Below, in pieces: positions 45,505-53,817 of a stretch of 64,000 nucleotides of DNA (its first letter is position 1; each line of letters opens with the position of its first letter). The position numbers and the translations under genes are program-made. The notes beneath the pieces were generated by a model that was not told the DNA's origin, did no database searches, and saw only the letters and a list, made by a program, of their open reading frames with translations. Where the stretch lies: the NCBI GenBank assembly GCA_937902985.1, contig CALFNG010000255.1:38060-102059 (forward strand), read 5' to 3'. The DNA comes from an uncultured Myxococcales bacterium. Lineage in GTDB: Bacteria > Myxococcota_A > Polyangia > Polyangiales > Polyangiaceae.

Positions 45505-46137
45505 CTACTGCGCGCGGCACTCGTTGCACGCGGCGACGGCGCATTGAATGAGCTGATTGGCCCGGCCGGCGCCGAACTTCGGGTTGATGAAATCATCGTA
45601 CATCGTCTTGCCGTCACTGCCGAAATCCTCTTTGAAGACATCGACACAACTTCCGTTCGGCGCCGACTTGCCGGACATGCAATCCGTTATCTCGGTGGTG
45701 CCGCAGAGGCACTGGCTCTCTTCGCCGCTGTTGCCGCATTTCGTGTTGAAGACGCACTTCAGCGCCTTCAAGCAGAGCGCCGCCTCGGACTGACCGCCGG
45801 ATCTCGACTGGCCGGGCACGCCCTCGCAGACGCCCCCGCCCTTCTGCGCGGGATCGAGGCAGCCGTTCTTCTCGGCGCACGACAGGCAGCCTGGCGAGAA
45901 GGCGCTGAGCAGCTGCTGCGTCGTTGTCGCCGCCTCGATGCGCGCGCGTCGCGGCACCGGCGCCGCGCCCGTACCCAGCGCGATCTCGGCGGGGACGGGT
46001 TGCCCGTTGGCTTGCCCCACCGCCGTCGCGGCCGAGCCCGCGGGCTCGGGCGCCGGGGTGGAAGAGCGCGAACAGGCGGTCAGGGCGGCCGCGGCGAGCG
46101 CGACGCGAAGGCACGACATGAAGGGTCTCGGTTTCAT
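45505..46137 (-). CDS. Lipoprotein with Cys-rich domain (copy E)
   Basis: The ATG at 46137 has GAGG upstream and gives 210 residues with a clear lipobox (AAAALTAC). A short linker is followed by the shared Cys-rich domain from about 83: CLSCAEKNGCLDPAQKGG, SQCLCGTTEITDC and FGAGRANQLIQC...CNEC. The centre is more divergent than in the other copies, with an extra Cys (LKCVF) and DVFKEDF where others have YxxYxCDF. It starts 13 bp after copy F. Confidence 0.87.
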   Translation of the reverse strand: MKPRPFMSCLRVALAAAALTACSRSSTPAPEPAGSAATAVGQANGQPVPAEIALGTGAAPVPRRARIEAATTTQQLLSAFSPGCLSCAEKNGCLDPAQKGGGVCEGVPGQSRSGGQSEAALCLKALKCVFNTKCGNSGEESQCLCGTTEITDCMSGKSAPNGSCVDVFKEDFGSDGKTMYDDFINPKFGAGRANQLIQCAVAACNECRAQ

Positions 46138-46150
46138 GGGGATCACCTCG

Positions 46151-47215
46151 TCACTGGCCGAAGCACGAGTTGCACCCGAACGCGCCCAGGCACTGAATGA
46201 TGGCGGTGCCCTGAGCGGCACCCGTCGTTTCAACGGCTCCGGGCATGAATTTGCCCTGAATCGCGGTCGAACTGGTGGTCTGGAAGTCGCACGCGTAGAT
46301 GTCGTAGGCGGCCCCGGTGGGTGTGGCGGTTCCCGCGAGACACGTCGCGGAATCGGTCGTGCCGCAAAGGCAGGGAGTCTGCTGGAGCGTTGCCGCGCAC
46401 TTGGACGCAAACACCGTCTGCAGCGTCACAAGACAGACCTGCTTTTCCGTGGGGCTCGCAGATCCGAGCACGGCCGGGTCGCTGCACGTCTTGCCGTCAG
46501 GAAGCGGCCCGGAGAGCAGGGTCGCCGTGCCGGTCAGATCTTCGCAGGTGCCGCCCATCATGGCGGGGTCGAAGCAACCGTTCGTCGTGCCGCAGGAGAG
46601 GCAATCGGGGGCCTGCGACGAGAGGATGCCGCTGGTGGTCAGAGCGCCACCGTCACCGCCTGGGCCTCCGTCATGCGTTCCTCCTTCAGGGGCACCCGTT
46701 TCTGCTGCCCCGGCCTCCGGCGCCCCGGCGTCTCGTCCGCCTTCGGGCGCACCGCCGTCCGCACCGCCGGCTTCGGGCGCTCCGGCGTCCAGTCCACCTT
46801 CGGATGCGCCGGTGTCGATTCCTCCCGCTTCCGGGATCCCCGTGTCCGGCACGGTGCTGTCCGCCGCGCCGGTATCCGGCACCCCGGCCTCGGGACCGCC
46901 CGCCTCCGGGGACGAGGTTTCGGGAGCCCCGGTGTCCGCGGCGCCCTCGTCGGCCATGCCGCCAGCGTCGGCCGCGGCATCGTCGGCGTTTCCCGTGCCC
47001 GTGTCGACACCGGTGGCGCCCTGCGAGCCGTCATCGGAGGCCGCGGTCTCCGCTCCGGAGCCCACGTCGTCTCCGCCGGTCGCGTCGATTCCCGAGTCAT
47101 CGGAAGAATGCGCGGCCGTGTTGTCCCCCACGTCGGTACAGCTGGCGACGGCGCCAGCGGACCCGCCTACGAGGACCAGCCCTACCGCGATGTCCGTCCA
47201 TTTTCGGCGACGCAT
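46151..47215 (-). CDS. Lipoprotein with Gly/Asp linker and Cys-rich domain (copy F)
   Basis: The start at 47215 is chosen because AAGGA lies 9 bp upstream; an ATG 9 bp earlier sits directly on that site. The 354-residue product has lipobox AVASC, then about 170 residues of Asp/Thr/Gly/Ala/Pro-rich linker with irregular PDTG, PEAGG and DAGAPE units. The shared Cys-rich domain closes the protein: CLSCGTTNGCFDPAMMGG, QTPCLCGTTDSATC, then TTGAAQGTAIIQC in place of FGAGQANALVQC, ending CNSCFGQ. It is the first gene of a probable F-E-TPR operon. Confidence 0.87.
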   Translation of the reverse strand: MRRRKWTDIAVGLVLVGGSAGAVASCTDVGDNTAAHSSDDSGIDATGGDDVGSGAETAASDDGSQGATGVDTGTGNADDAAADAGGMADEGAADTGAPETSSPEAGGPEAGVPDTGAADSTVPDTGIPEAGGIDTGASEGGLDAGAPEAGGADGGAPEGGRDAGAPEAGAAETGAPEGGTHDGGPGGDGGALTTSGILSSQAPDCLSCGTTNGCFDPAMMGGTCEDLTGTATLLSGPLPDGKTCSDPAVLGSASPTEKQVCLVTLQTVFASKCAATLQQTPCLCGTTDSATCLAGTATPTGAAYDIYACDFQTTSSTAIQGKFMPGAVETTGAAQGTAIIQCLGAFGCNSCFGQ

Positions 47216-47354
47216 AGGGGACATTCCTTGGTTGGTGTTCGATCGCCCCATCGCCGCGGTCAAACAGGGCGACGCAGCGGTGCCCGCATATAGCGCAGCC
47301 GACCGAGCCCCTCATGCAACAGTTCGACGACAAACGTGTGCGTGTGCGAGTGTG

Positions 47355-48788
47355 TCAGTGGGCAGCGTCCGCTCCGGGTGCCCCGGCGTCCGGCACGCTT
47401 GGAAAGCAGTTGGCGCAGCCGCTGGCGGCAAGGCACTGGGCCAAGGCGTTGGCCTGCCCGGCGCCGAGGGAGCGGTCGACGAACTTCAACTGCGTCTGAT
47501 AATTGATCGGTTGAGCGTTGAACGCGCAGATGTAGAGGTCGACCAATCCCGTCGCCGTGCTGAGGCATAACGTGACGGGGTCCTGAGGCGTCGGTACGCA
47601 TGGCGATTTGAAGATGGCGCCCAGGGTGTCGAGGCAGACATCCGCCTCCCACGGATTCGTGCTGCCCATGACGTCGGCGCACATCTTGCCATCGGAAAGC
47701 TGCTGCGCATAAAGCGTCGTTTGCCCGGGCACATCTTCGCACGCGCCGCCCAGCTGCGCACCGAGGCACCCCGTCGACTGGGCGCACGAGAGGCAATCAG
47801 GCGACTGCGCGGAGAGAAGGCCCTGCGTCGTCTCCCCACCATCAACCGCTCCCCTACCGGCGTCCGGGGCGGGACCGCGGGCGTCGGTACCTCCGTCGTT
47901 GGCACCTCCGTCGCCGGCCGTCGCACCAAGGCACGATGTGCAACCGAAGGCTGCGACGCACTGGACCAAAGCGTTCGCCTGGCCACTCCCGTTAAGTGGG
48001 GTCACAAAGTCTGCTTGAATATCCTTTCCCACTCCTGGCGTCCCGCGCTCGCCTGTGAGCGAGAAACCAATCTCGTAGTCTTGTACGAGCGGACCGGTAG
48101 GGGCGGCCATTCCAGCCAGGCACATTCCGGTGTCGGTGGCACCGCATAAGCACGGCGTCTCTTGCAGCGAAGCCGCGCAGCCGGTCGAAATGATGTCCTC
48201 GAGCGTCTGCGTGCAAATGTCGTTGTAGCAGTGGGCCACGTTTTTTGAGTCCACCCCCGCTCGGTAGATCGGACCGCTATAGGGCGTGCCGCCATCGGTG
48301 CCGAGTTCGGTGCCAATGATGCCCGCATCCGCGCTGCCGACGCCGCACGCAAACCCGAACCGCTCCGCATCCTCGCAGGTTCCCCCGTACTGCATCGGAT
48401 CGGTGCAGCCGTTCGTGACTGTACACCAGAGGCAATCGGGCCCGCGGGCGGCCAAAACGCCGAGCGTCGTCACCGCCCGTTCGCCGCCGCCATTGTTGCC
48501 GCCATCGACGGAGCCGCGCCCGGAGTCGAACGGCGCTCCCGTATCGCGAGGCGGAGGGCGCTCGAGGCCGGTCTCGTCGTCGGTCATCCCGGTCCCGGCC
48601 TCCAGCAAGGCCGAGCTATCGACCAGCGAGCCGTCGAGACCGACCGACGCATCGGGAGCGCCCGGCGGGCCGTTTTCGAAGCCGACCGTACCTCCGCAAG
48701 CCGCCATGCTCGCAAGCGCGAGCGTGGCGACGCGGCGGAATCCGGCTGCCCGTCCACGCGCTGTGATGAGGCCAATCGCTGAATTCAT
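47355..48788 (-). CDS. Lipoprotein with two Cys-rich domains (copy G)
   Basis: The 477-residue product has lipobox SMAAC followed by GGTVGFENG. A linker with LERPPPRDTG leads into domain 1 (about 117-285; CLWCTVTNGCTDPMQYGG, ETPCLCGATDTGMC, GSGQANALVQC...CTSCLG), which carries an insertion of about 25 residues. A second linker leads into domain 2 (about 322-462; CLSCAQSTGCLGAQLGG, LGAGQANALAQC...CANCF), in which the central CLCG is reduced to TLCLST. It is the only gene here with two copies. It is a close paralogue of the frameshifted gene upstream. Confidence 0.88.
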   Translation of the reverse strand: MNSAIGLITARGRAAGFRRVATLALASMAACGGTVGFENGPPGAPDASVGLDGSLVDSSALLEAGTGMTDDETGLERPPPRDTGAPFDSGRGSVDGGNNGGGERAVTTLGVLAARGPDCLWCTVTNGCTDPMQYGGTCEDAERFGFACGVGSADAGIIGTELGTDGGTPYSGPIYRAGVDSKNVAHCYNDICTQTLEDIISTGCAASLQETPCLCGATDTGMCLAGMAAPTGPLVQDYEIGFSLTGERGTPGVGKDIQADFVTPLNGSGQANALVQCVAAFGCTSCLGATAGDGGANDGGTDARGPAPDAGRGAVDGGETTQGLLSAQSPDCLSCAQSTGCLGAQLGGACEDVPGQTTLYAQQLSDGKMCADVMGSTNPWEADVCLDTLGAIFKSPCVPTPQDPVTLCLSTATGLVDLYICAFNAQPINYQTQLKFVDRSLGAGQANALAQCLAASGCANCFPSVPDAGAPGADAAH

Positions 48789-48891
48789 CTCGAGCCCCTT
48801 CGTAGCCTGTAGCAGCGGCCACAGACCCCATTGTGAACATTCGATGAAGTCTCGATCTCTCGCGGCGTCCGCCGCGACGATCGACGGCGAA

Positions 48892-49712
48892 TCATCGGCT
48901 CGCCTCCGCCGCGGCGTCGCCCGCGACGCCTCCGAGGCAGGCGGTGCAGCCGGAAATCGCGAGGCACTGGATGAGGGCGTTTGCCTGTCCGGAGCCGTTG
49001 GTCTGCAGCACGATCATCGACACGATCGTTTGTGGAACGGCCGTGCCGAAGTCACTGACATAATCCGGCCACGGCAGCTCGCCCGAGGGCGCGGCGGCGC
49101 CCACGAGACACGTCGCGGGGTCGGTCGTTCCGCAGACACACGGGGTCAACACCAGGGGACCGGCGGCGCAGCCCGACGCGAAGATATCGCCCAGCGTCTT
49201 TAGGCACATCGCCGTGTAGTCGCCCTTCCCCGAAGCCGGCGCGACGGCCCCGGCGGGCGGGGTCTCGCAGGTCCCGCCGAGCTGCGCGGGATCAAGGCAC
49301 CCGCTCGCGGCAGCACAAGCGTCGGCGACCACGCCGCCATCCGGCGCCAAGGCGAGGCAGCCCGGCCCGCGCGACGCCAGGAGGGTGAGCGTGGTGACCG
49401 GGCCGCCGTCCAGTTCGGCCGGGCCCGCGTCTTTTCCGGAGGCCGAAGGGCCGAGCGCGTAGGAACCGGCGTCGCGGGGGGGGGCCGCGTCAGATCGCCT
49501 GTGCCCGGCGTCGAGCCCTCGACGACCGCGCCCGTCTGGTCAACCGACGCGTCGGGGCCCTGCAATGCGTCCGCCCCCCCGTCGTCCCCGGCAGACGCGC
49601 GAATGTGCTCGAGGCCGGTCGTGCCCCCGCACGCGCAGACCATGGCGAGACCCATCGCGGGGAGGCGTCCGCGGGACGGGCGCTCTCTTTGCGGGCGGCG
49701 ATAGCGGGTCAA
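48892..49712 (-). pseudogene. Frameshifted lipoprotein with Cys-rich domain (copy H)
   Basis: From a TTG at 49712 the frame encodes a basic start, AMGLAMVCACGGTTGLEH (paralogous to ACGGTVGFEN in copy G), a linker and DLTRPPP. At the C9 tract (G9 on plus, 49476-49484) the frame is lost. One additional C would give RPPPRDAGSY, matching RPPPRDTG in copy G, and lead into the rest: ASGCLDPAQLGGTCE, LTPCVCGTTDPATC and GSGQANALIQC...CTACLG. It is either a real frameshift, a phase-variable tract or a sequence error. Without repair no Cys-rich domain is made from this start. It lies 15 bp after the upstream exosortase substrate. Confidence 0.82.
49476..49484 (-). repeat. Homopolymer tract at the copy H frameshift
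   Basis: Nine Cs on the coding strand lie exactly where the two frames of copy H meet; ten (or seven) would restore one reading frame. Confidence 0.85.
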
Positions 49713-49727
49713 GGGCCCTGGCCCCCC

Positions 49728-51275
49728 CTAGGCGGGATCGCGCGCGTGCCCGGTGTCCGGCGCCGCGGCTCGCGCTTTCCTCACGCGGAGGCACCCGAGA
49801 GCGGCCAACAAGAGGCCGTAGAGCGCGGCCTTCCGCGGCGGCAGCGCGGGAACGGTCGCCACTCCTGGAAGCGGCGTGGTCACGGTCTGCGTGCTTCCCG
49901 AAACTACGAATGGAAGCAGCGGGCCGCAGCAGCCCGCGGGCGTGTTCGACGTGCCCGAACGGCATCCACCCGCCGGCGCCGGTCCGTAGCAAGCCTCGGC
50001 GGTGGGGTGTGTCGAATCGACCGGGACGACCATGGTCGCATTGGGCTGCTCCACGAGCCCAGGCGCCTGCACGGTCGCGCAGTATTGGGGAGTCGGGTCC
50101 GTCCCGAAGGGAATGCAAACGCCCGAATAGGGGCTCGAGCCGAGAAAGCCGATCGTACCCGACCCGAACCCCCCGATCGTGGAGAGACTGATGGTCAAGT
50201 CGCTCGGGCCTCGCGCGCAGCTCGCCAGGCCGTTGGGCAGCCAGGAGCACGTCGACGTCGGGGGTAGCGTGGCGAGGTCCGTGGGCGCCGCCGTGTCGCA
50301 GCACATCACCGTGGGGTACGTCACGCAGCCTCGCGGCGAGCCGATTCCGGCCAAGAAGGCGGAATTCGAGAAGCCCTTCTGACCCTGGTACGTCGCGCCG
50401 CTCTGGCCGATGACGCTCGCGAACGCGTTGTCGCCCTGCTTCGAGAAATTGCAAACGTCCCCGATTTCCCCGAAGCCGCCCAGGATGTCGGTCCACGCCG
50501 GAGCCAGGGGCTGCGGATCGGTGATGGATTCCATGAGCTCGTGAGAGGCCGACTTGGTCAGGTTCTCGAACGCCGTTCGGTCGCCGCAACAGCGCGCCGT
50601 CGTGCTGCTCTCGCAGCCGAACGGACCCGGCGCACAACCCCCGGATTGATCGGGGAGGACGGCATACGTGAGGCCGTTGCCATAATAGTGGTATCCGCAG
50701 TAGTCCACGCACGAAAGGCCGGTCGTCCCGGGGCCTTGCACGGTCACTCCCGGTGGAAAGTGGATCATGTAAATCGTGTTGTCGTCCGCGCTCGGCAACG
50801 CGCCGAAGGCAATCTGCTGCGCCAGCTCGGCCTGAATGTCGGCGTCGGTCACCGTGGAACTCGTATGGACCGGCCGGATCCTGAACGCGCCGAGGAATGT
50901 GCCGTAGGAGCCGACCCCCTGCGTCGGCGTGCTGTACTCCGAGACGAAATGCATGAAGGAGCCAGTCATCAGGCTGGCGTAAAAATCGGGGATGTTGCTG
51001 ACCACCGTCCGGTCGACTCCGTTGCCCCAGAAGACGGCCGCCACCCGGGCCTGCGAGATGATCGGTCCGCCGTTGTAGGGGATCCGTCCGGGACGCGCGC
51101 TCGCGTCGGCGCTCGCGTCGGGATCCGTACTCGCGTCGCCGTCGGTGATCGAGACGGACCCCGAGACAGGCGCTCCGGACGGCCTCATCGAGTCGATCAG
51201 GTACGGGCCGGCATAGGCAGACGCGGGTGTCACGAGACAGGCCACGCCACAGAGCAACCGGGCCACTTTTCGCAT
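49728..51275 (-). CDS. Secreted SHELxExITDP-motif protein, exosortase substrate
   Basis: The 515-residue product has a signal peptide (LLCGVACLVTPASAYA), an Asp/Ala linker, then a Cys-containing domain that begins VAAVFWGNGVD. It has NTIYMIHFPPGVTV, SCVDYCGYHYYG and SASHELMESITDP, an HExxE-like metal-site motif seen in a family of uncharacterised secreted hydrolase-like proteins. The C-terminus is a sorting signal: VPALPP, a hydrophobic helix (ALYGLLLAALGCL) and a basic end. The VPALPP also occurs in the substrate at 53081. It is divergent from the exosortase gene. Confidence 0.8.
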   Translation of the reverse strand: MRKVARLLCGVACLVTPASAYAGPYLIDSMRPSGAPVSGSVSITDGDASTDPDASADASARPGRIPYNGGPIISQARVAAVFWGNGVDRTVVSNIPDFYASLMTGSFMHFVSEYSTPTQGVGSYGTFLGAFRIRPVHTSSTVTDADIQAELAQQIAFGALPSADDNTIYMIHFPPGVTVQGPGTTGLSCVDYCGYHYYGNGLTYAVLPDQSGGCAPGPFGCESSTTARCCGDRTAFENLTKSASHELMESITDPQPLAPAWTDILGGFGEIGDVCNFSKQGDNAFASVIGQSGATYQGQKGFSNSAFLAGIGSPRGCVTYPTVMCCDTAAPTDLATLPPTSTCSWLPNGLASCARGPSDLTISLSTIGGFGSGTIGFLGSSPYSGVCIPFGTDPTPQYCATVQAPGLVEQPNATMVVPVDSTHPTAEACYGPAPAGGCRSGTSNTPAGCCGPLLPFVVSGSTQTVTTPLPGVATVPALPPRKAALYGLLLAALGCLRVRKARAAAPDTGHARDPA

Positions 51276-51509
51276 CGGGAAATCTCGCTCGATTCTTCTT
51301 GAGATCGGCGCTCACGTCGTGAGTCGACCCAGAGAGCAACCGTGGCACTCACCCCCAGAAACACGGGCCGGTCGTATGCCACGGGCCACGCCGCAGCCGC
51401 AAGAGCGCCGGGCTCCCTCCCAGAGTGTTCGCAAGCTCGCCATCGTTTCGTTGCTTCGGCCTCCGAAGCGTTCCAGCGCGCGCCGACCATTCGGGCTAGG
51501 CTCTTTCGC

Positions 51510-52109
51510 GTGGTGGCTTCGAACAACGTGGGAGCGAGAGGGTCGTGGCGAGCTCGCCTCTCGCGCCTCGTGACCCTCGCGCCCCTGCGCCGCGGTCCCG
51601 AGGTTCGCTTCGTCGTCTCCTTCGTCTTCATCGCCGCCGTTCTCTTCTCCGTCTACTCGTTTCCCTATCGAGCCGACAGCTGGCCCCAGCGCTGGAGCGA
51701 AGGATACCTGCGGGCATACGCCCATCTGGCGGGCGGGGTGCTCTGGGTCTTCGACCGCGCGGTCGTCGTGTCGGGGCAGGACATCTCGGGCCGCTACGGG
51801 CTCCGCATCATTCGCGGGTGCGACGCGGTGGACGCGCAGATTCTCCTTCTGGCCGCGCTCTTCGCTTCGCACACGTATTCGTGGCGGTGGCGGGTAGGGG
51901 GGGCGCTGGCGGGCCTCGCCGTGATCACCGCCGCGAACGTCGCGCGTATCTGTTGCCTCTATTACGTGGGGATCCTCGCGCCGGCATACTTCGACTTTTT
52001 CCACCACGAGTTCTGGCCGCTCCTTCTCATCGTGTTCGCCACAGCGACGTTCGTCCTGTGGTCCAGGATCGCTGCCGCCCCGGGGGGGGCCGTGCGTGCC
52101 GTCGGGTGA
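51510..52109 (+). CDS. xrtH: Exosortase H-like transpeptidase
   Basis: The chosen GTG gives 199 residues; other starts reach back to an ATG at 51342 but add only basic, non-conserved sequence. Membrane helices and the exosortase signature are present: catalytic Cys in IIRGCDAVDAQ, Arg in ANVARICCLYYVG and His in FDFFHHEFWP. Exosortases cleave C-terminal sorting tails (PEP-CTERM-like) at the inner membrane and pass the protein on to the surface. The nearby tails VPALPPWG and VPALPPRK fit the IPTLxxWG-type signals of subclass H. The start is uncertain. Confidence 0.85.
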   Translation: MVASNNVGARGSWRARLSRLVTLAPLRRGPEVRFVVSFVFIAAVLFSVYSFPYRADSWPQRWSEGYLRAYAHLAGGVLWVFDRAVVVSGQDISGRYGLRIIRGCDAVDAQILLLAALFASHTYSWRWRVGGALAGLAVITAANVARICCLYYVGILAPAYFDFFHHEFWPLLLIVFATATFVLWSRIAAAPGGAVRAVG

Positions 52110-52734
52110 CGGTGTTTCGCGTCGATTCTGGCGGCGAGCGGGCCTCCGGTTCGTTCCCCTGATCGGGGTTCTTCTCTGGCCTTGGAGCTGGCTGGCAGGA
52201 CCGTTCGCGGCGGGATTCGCGCGCGTGTGCGACGCGATCGTCGCGCCGTTTTCGGGCGAAGGCGCGCAGATTCACTTCGCCGTCCCCGACAGCGACCCCA
52301 AGCACCCGTGGTGGATTCTCCTGTCGGTGAAAAATGTCTTCACCGGTGAATTGTTCAGCATCCCGGTGGATACGCGAACGCTCGCCTACGTTCGAATCGC
52401 CGTGTTCGTCGCTCTCGCCCTCAGCTGGCCGGTCGCGATGACCCGCCGCGGCGCAGGCGCCCTCGCAGTCGGCATCGCGCTCTTCGCAATGGCCATGGCG
52501 CTGAGCGTCGGCCTCCCGCTCTTGCAAGTGCTGGGGATCGTCAGGATCCTCGGGCTCGGCGTGCTCGGCCAGTCGGTGATCTCGATCGGAATCTTGACCT
52601 TCGTCACGTACCCCAGCATGGCGTACGCGATCCCGGCGCTCATCTGGTGGTTGACGTGGCGGATGGCGCTGCCGCGTGGTGGCGGCACCCTCCAAGGCGC
52701 CCCCGCAGGTGAGAAACCAGCCCTCGCTCCCTGA
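52096..52734 (+). CDS. Exosortase H-associated membrane protein
   Basis: The GTG start overlaps the exosortase stop by 14 bp. The 212-residue product has four or five hydrophobic segments (FVPLIGVLLWPWSWLAGPF, IAVFVALALSWPVAM, IALFAMAMALSVGLPLL, others) with a soluble loop HFAVPDSDPKHPWWILLSV. Membrane proteins of this kind are encoded next to exosortase H; the assignment rests on position and general pattern. It is probably a partner of the sorting enzyme. Confidence 0.75.
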   Translation: MPSGDGVSRRFWRRAGLRFVPLIGVLLWPWSWLAGPFAAGFARVCDAIVAPFSGEGAQIHFAVPDSDPKHPWWILLSVKNVFTGELFSIPVDTRTLAYVRIAVFVALALSWPVAMTRRGAGALAVGIALFAMAMALSVGLPLLQVLGIVRILGLGVLGQSVISIGILTFVTYPSMAYAIPALIWWLTWRMALPRGGGTLQGAPAGEKPALAP

Positions 52735-53080
52735 CCGCGCACGCTGTATTCGCAATCCGAGCGGAGTGTCGCGACGGGGCGCATCGATGGAGTGAAATGC
52801 GCCGATGGCGCAAGATGCGTCGACCCGCGGATTCTCCGCGAATTCCCATCATTCTCGTTCCTGGGGTGAACGAAACGGAAACGGGTGGCGCGAAACGCGC
52901 CAGCGGCCACCCCGGTGCGCCTTTCGGGAGCCGCGCGGGCGCAGACGGTTCCAGGAGCCTGGTTCACAGGCTATCGGCACCGTTTTGGGCGGGGCTGCTT
53001 CCGTTGGAACGACCGTTGCTCTGGGACCCGCCGCGGCGGAGCCCCGAGAGGCCCCAAACCATCGCCGCGGGAGTTCAATC
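52735..53080. other. Intergenic region upstream of the short substrate
   Basis: 346 bp without a gene. It contains a sigma-54-like string (CGGCACCGTTTTGGGC near 52975-52990), but the GG-to-GC spacing is one base too long. No other element is clear. Confidence 0.4.
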
Positions 53081-53749
53081 ATGAAAAAGCATTCGCTGTT
53101 GGCCGCTCTGGCCGTCTGCACCGCCGTCGCGACGGCGCCGTCCGCCCGGGCGACGACGCCCGGTACGTCCACCGCCAGCGCGGTCCGGATCAACGTCTTC
53201 GAGCCCCCCTTCGGAGACGACCCGGGAGCGAAGGAGTTTCGCACGTCGGTGATTCCGGGAGGCGTCGTCGCCGACGGATTCATGGTCATGCTGGAAAACG
53301 CGGCGGCCGGCAATGTCTGTTCGAACTGGAGCGACATCGTCGTGTTCTGGGATGGCACCAATTTTCCGAGCGGAGGCACCGGCTCGTCTGTGACCGTGAT
53401 TTCGGACCCCCAGAGCGAGACGGGGTTCAATTGCGGCGCGGGGCCCCTGCTCTTCAATGCGGGTGCCCTTCGGCCCGAATACGTCGGACTGCCGGCTGCG
53501 CTTCAGAACATTACCGAGGCCCAGATCACCGGGGGGGCGGGCGCCAACGCGACCGCGTTCGTGCCGGAAGTCGTCAACGGAAATAGCGTGTCTGTCACGT
53601 ATGCCGCCGGGACTTCGGTCTACCGTGTCGTCAGCGACGTTCCTGCCCTTCCGCCCTGGGGCTTCGCGCTTCTCGGGACCACGCTGGCCGGCGCGGCCGT
53701 GTTCCTCATTCGTCGTCGCCGCCCGGAGCTCTCCTTCCCCGCCACGTAG
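53081..53749 (+). CDS. Secreted protein with exosortase H sorting tail
   Basis: The 222-residue product has a signal peptide (LLAALAVCTAVATAPSARA), a beta-rich domain of about 150 residues with a single Cys pair (NVCSNW and GFNCGAG), then the tail VPALPPWG, a transmembrane helix (FALLGTTLAGAAVFLI) and RRRR. The tail is a good match to the IPTLxxWG-CTERM type recognised by exosortase H. Lying beside the enzyme gene, it is very likely its substrate. The domain itself is not recognised. Confidence 0.85.
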   Translation: MKKHSLLAALAVCTAVATAPSARATTPGTSTASAVRINVFEPPFGDDPGAKEFRTSVIPGGVVADGFMVMLENAAAGNVCSNWSDIVVFWDGTNFPSGGTGSSVTVISDPQSETGFNCGAGPLLFNAGALRPEYVGLPAALQNITEAQITGGAGANATAFVPEVVNGNSVSVTYAAGTSVYRVVSDVPALPPWGFALLGTTLAGAAVFLIRRRRPELSFPAT

Positions 53750-53779
53750 ACTCTCGGAAGACTCGTCGACACCGACCGA

Positions 53780-53805
53780 CGCCCGAGGCCCCGAGGTCTC
53801 GGGCG
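53780..53805. terminator. Stem-loop between convergent genes
   Basis: CGCCCGAG (53780-53787) pairs with CTCGGGCG (53798-53805). There is only a weak T-run, but it lies between two convergent stops (53749 and 53818), so it could act for both strands. Confidence 0.5.
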
Positions 53806-53817
53806 CTCGCCTCTTGA

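Noticed and set aside
52974..52991. Sigma-54 promoter upstream of the exosortase substrate
   Set aside because: GG-to-GC spacing is one base too long.
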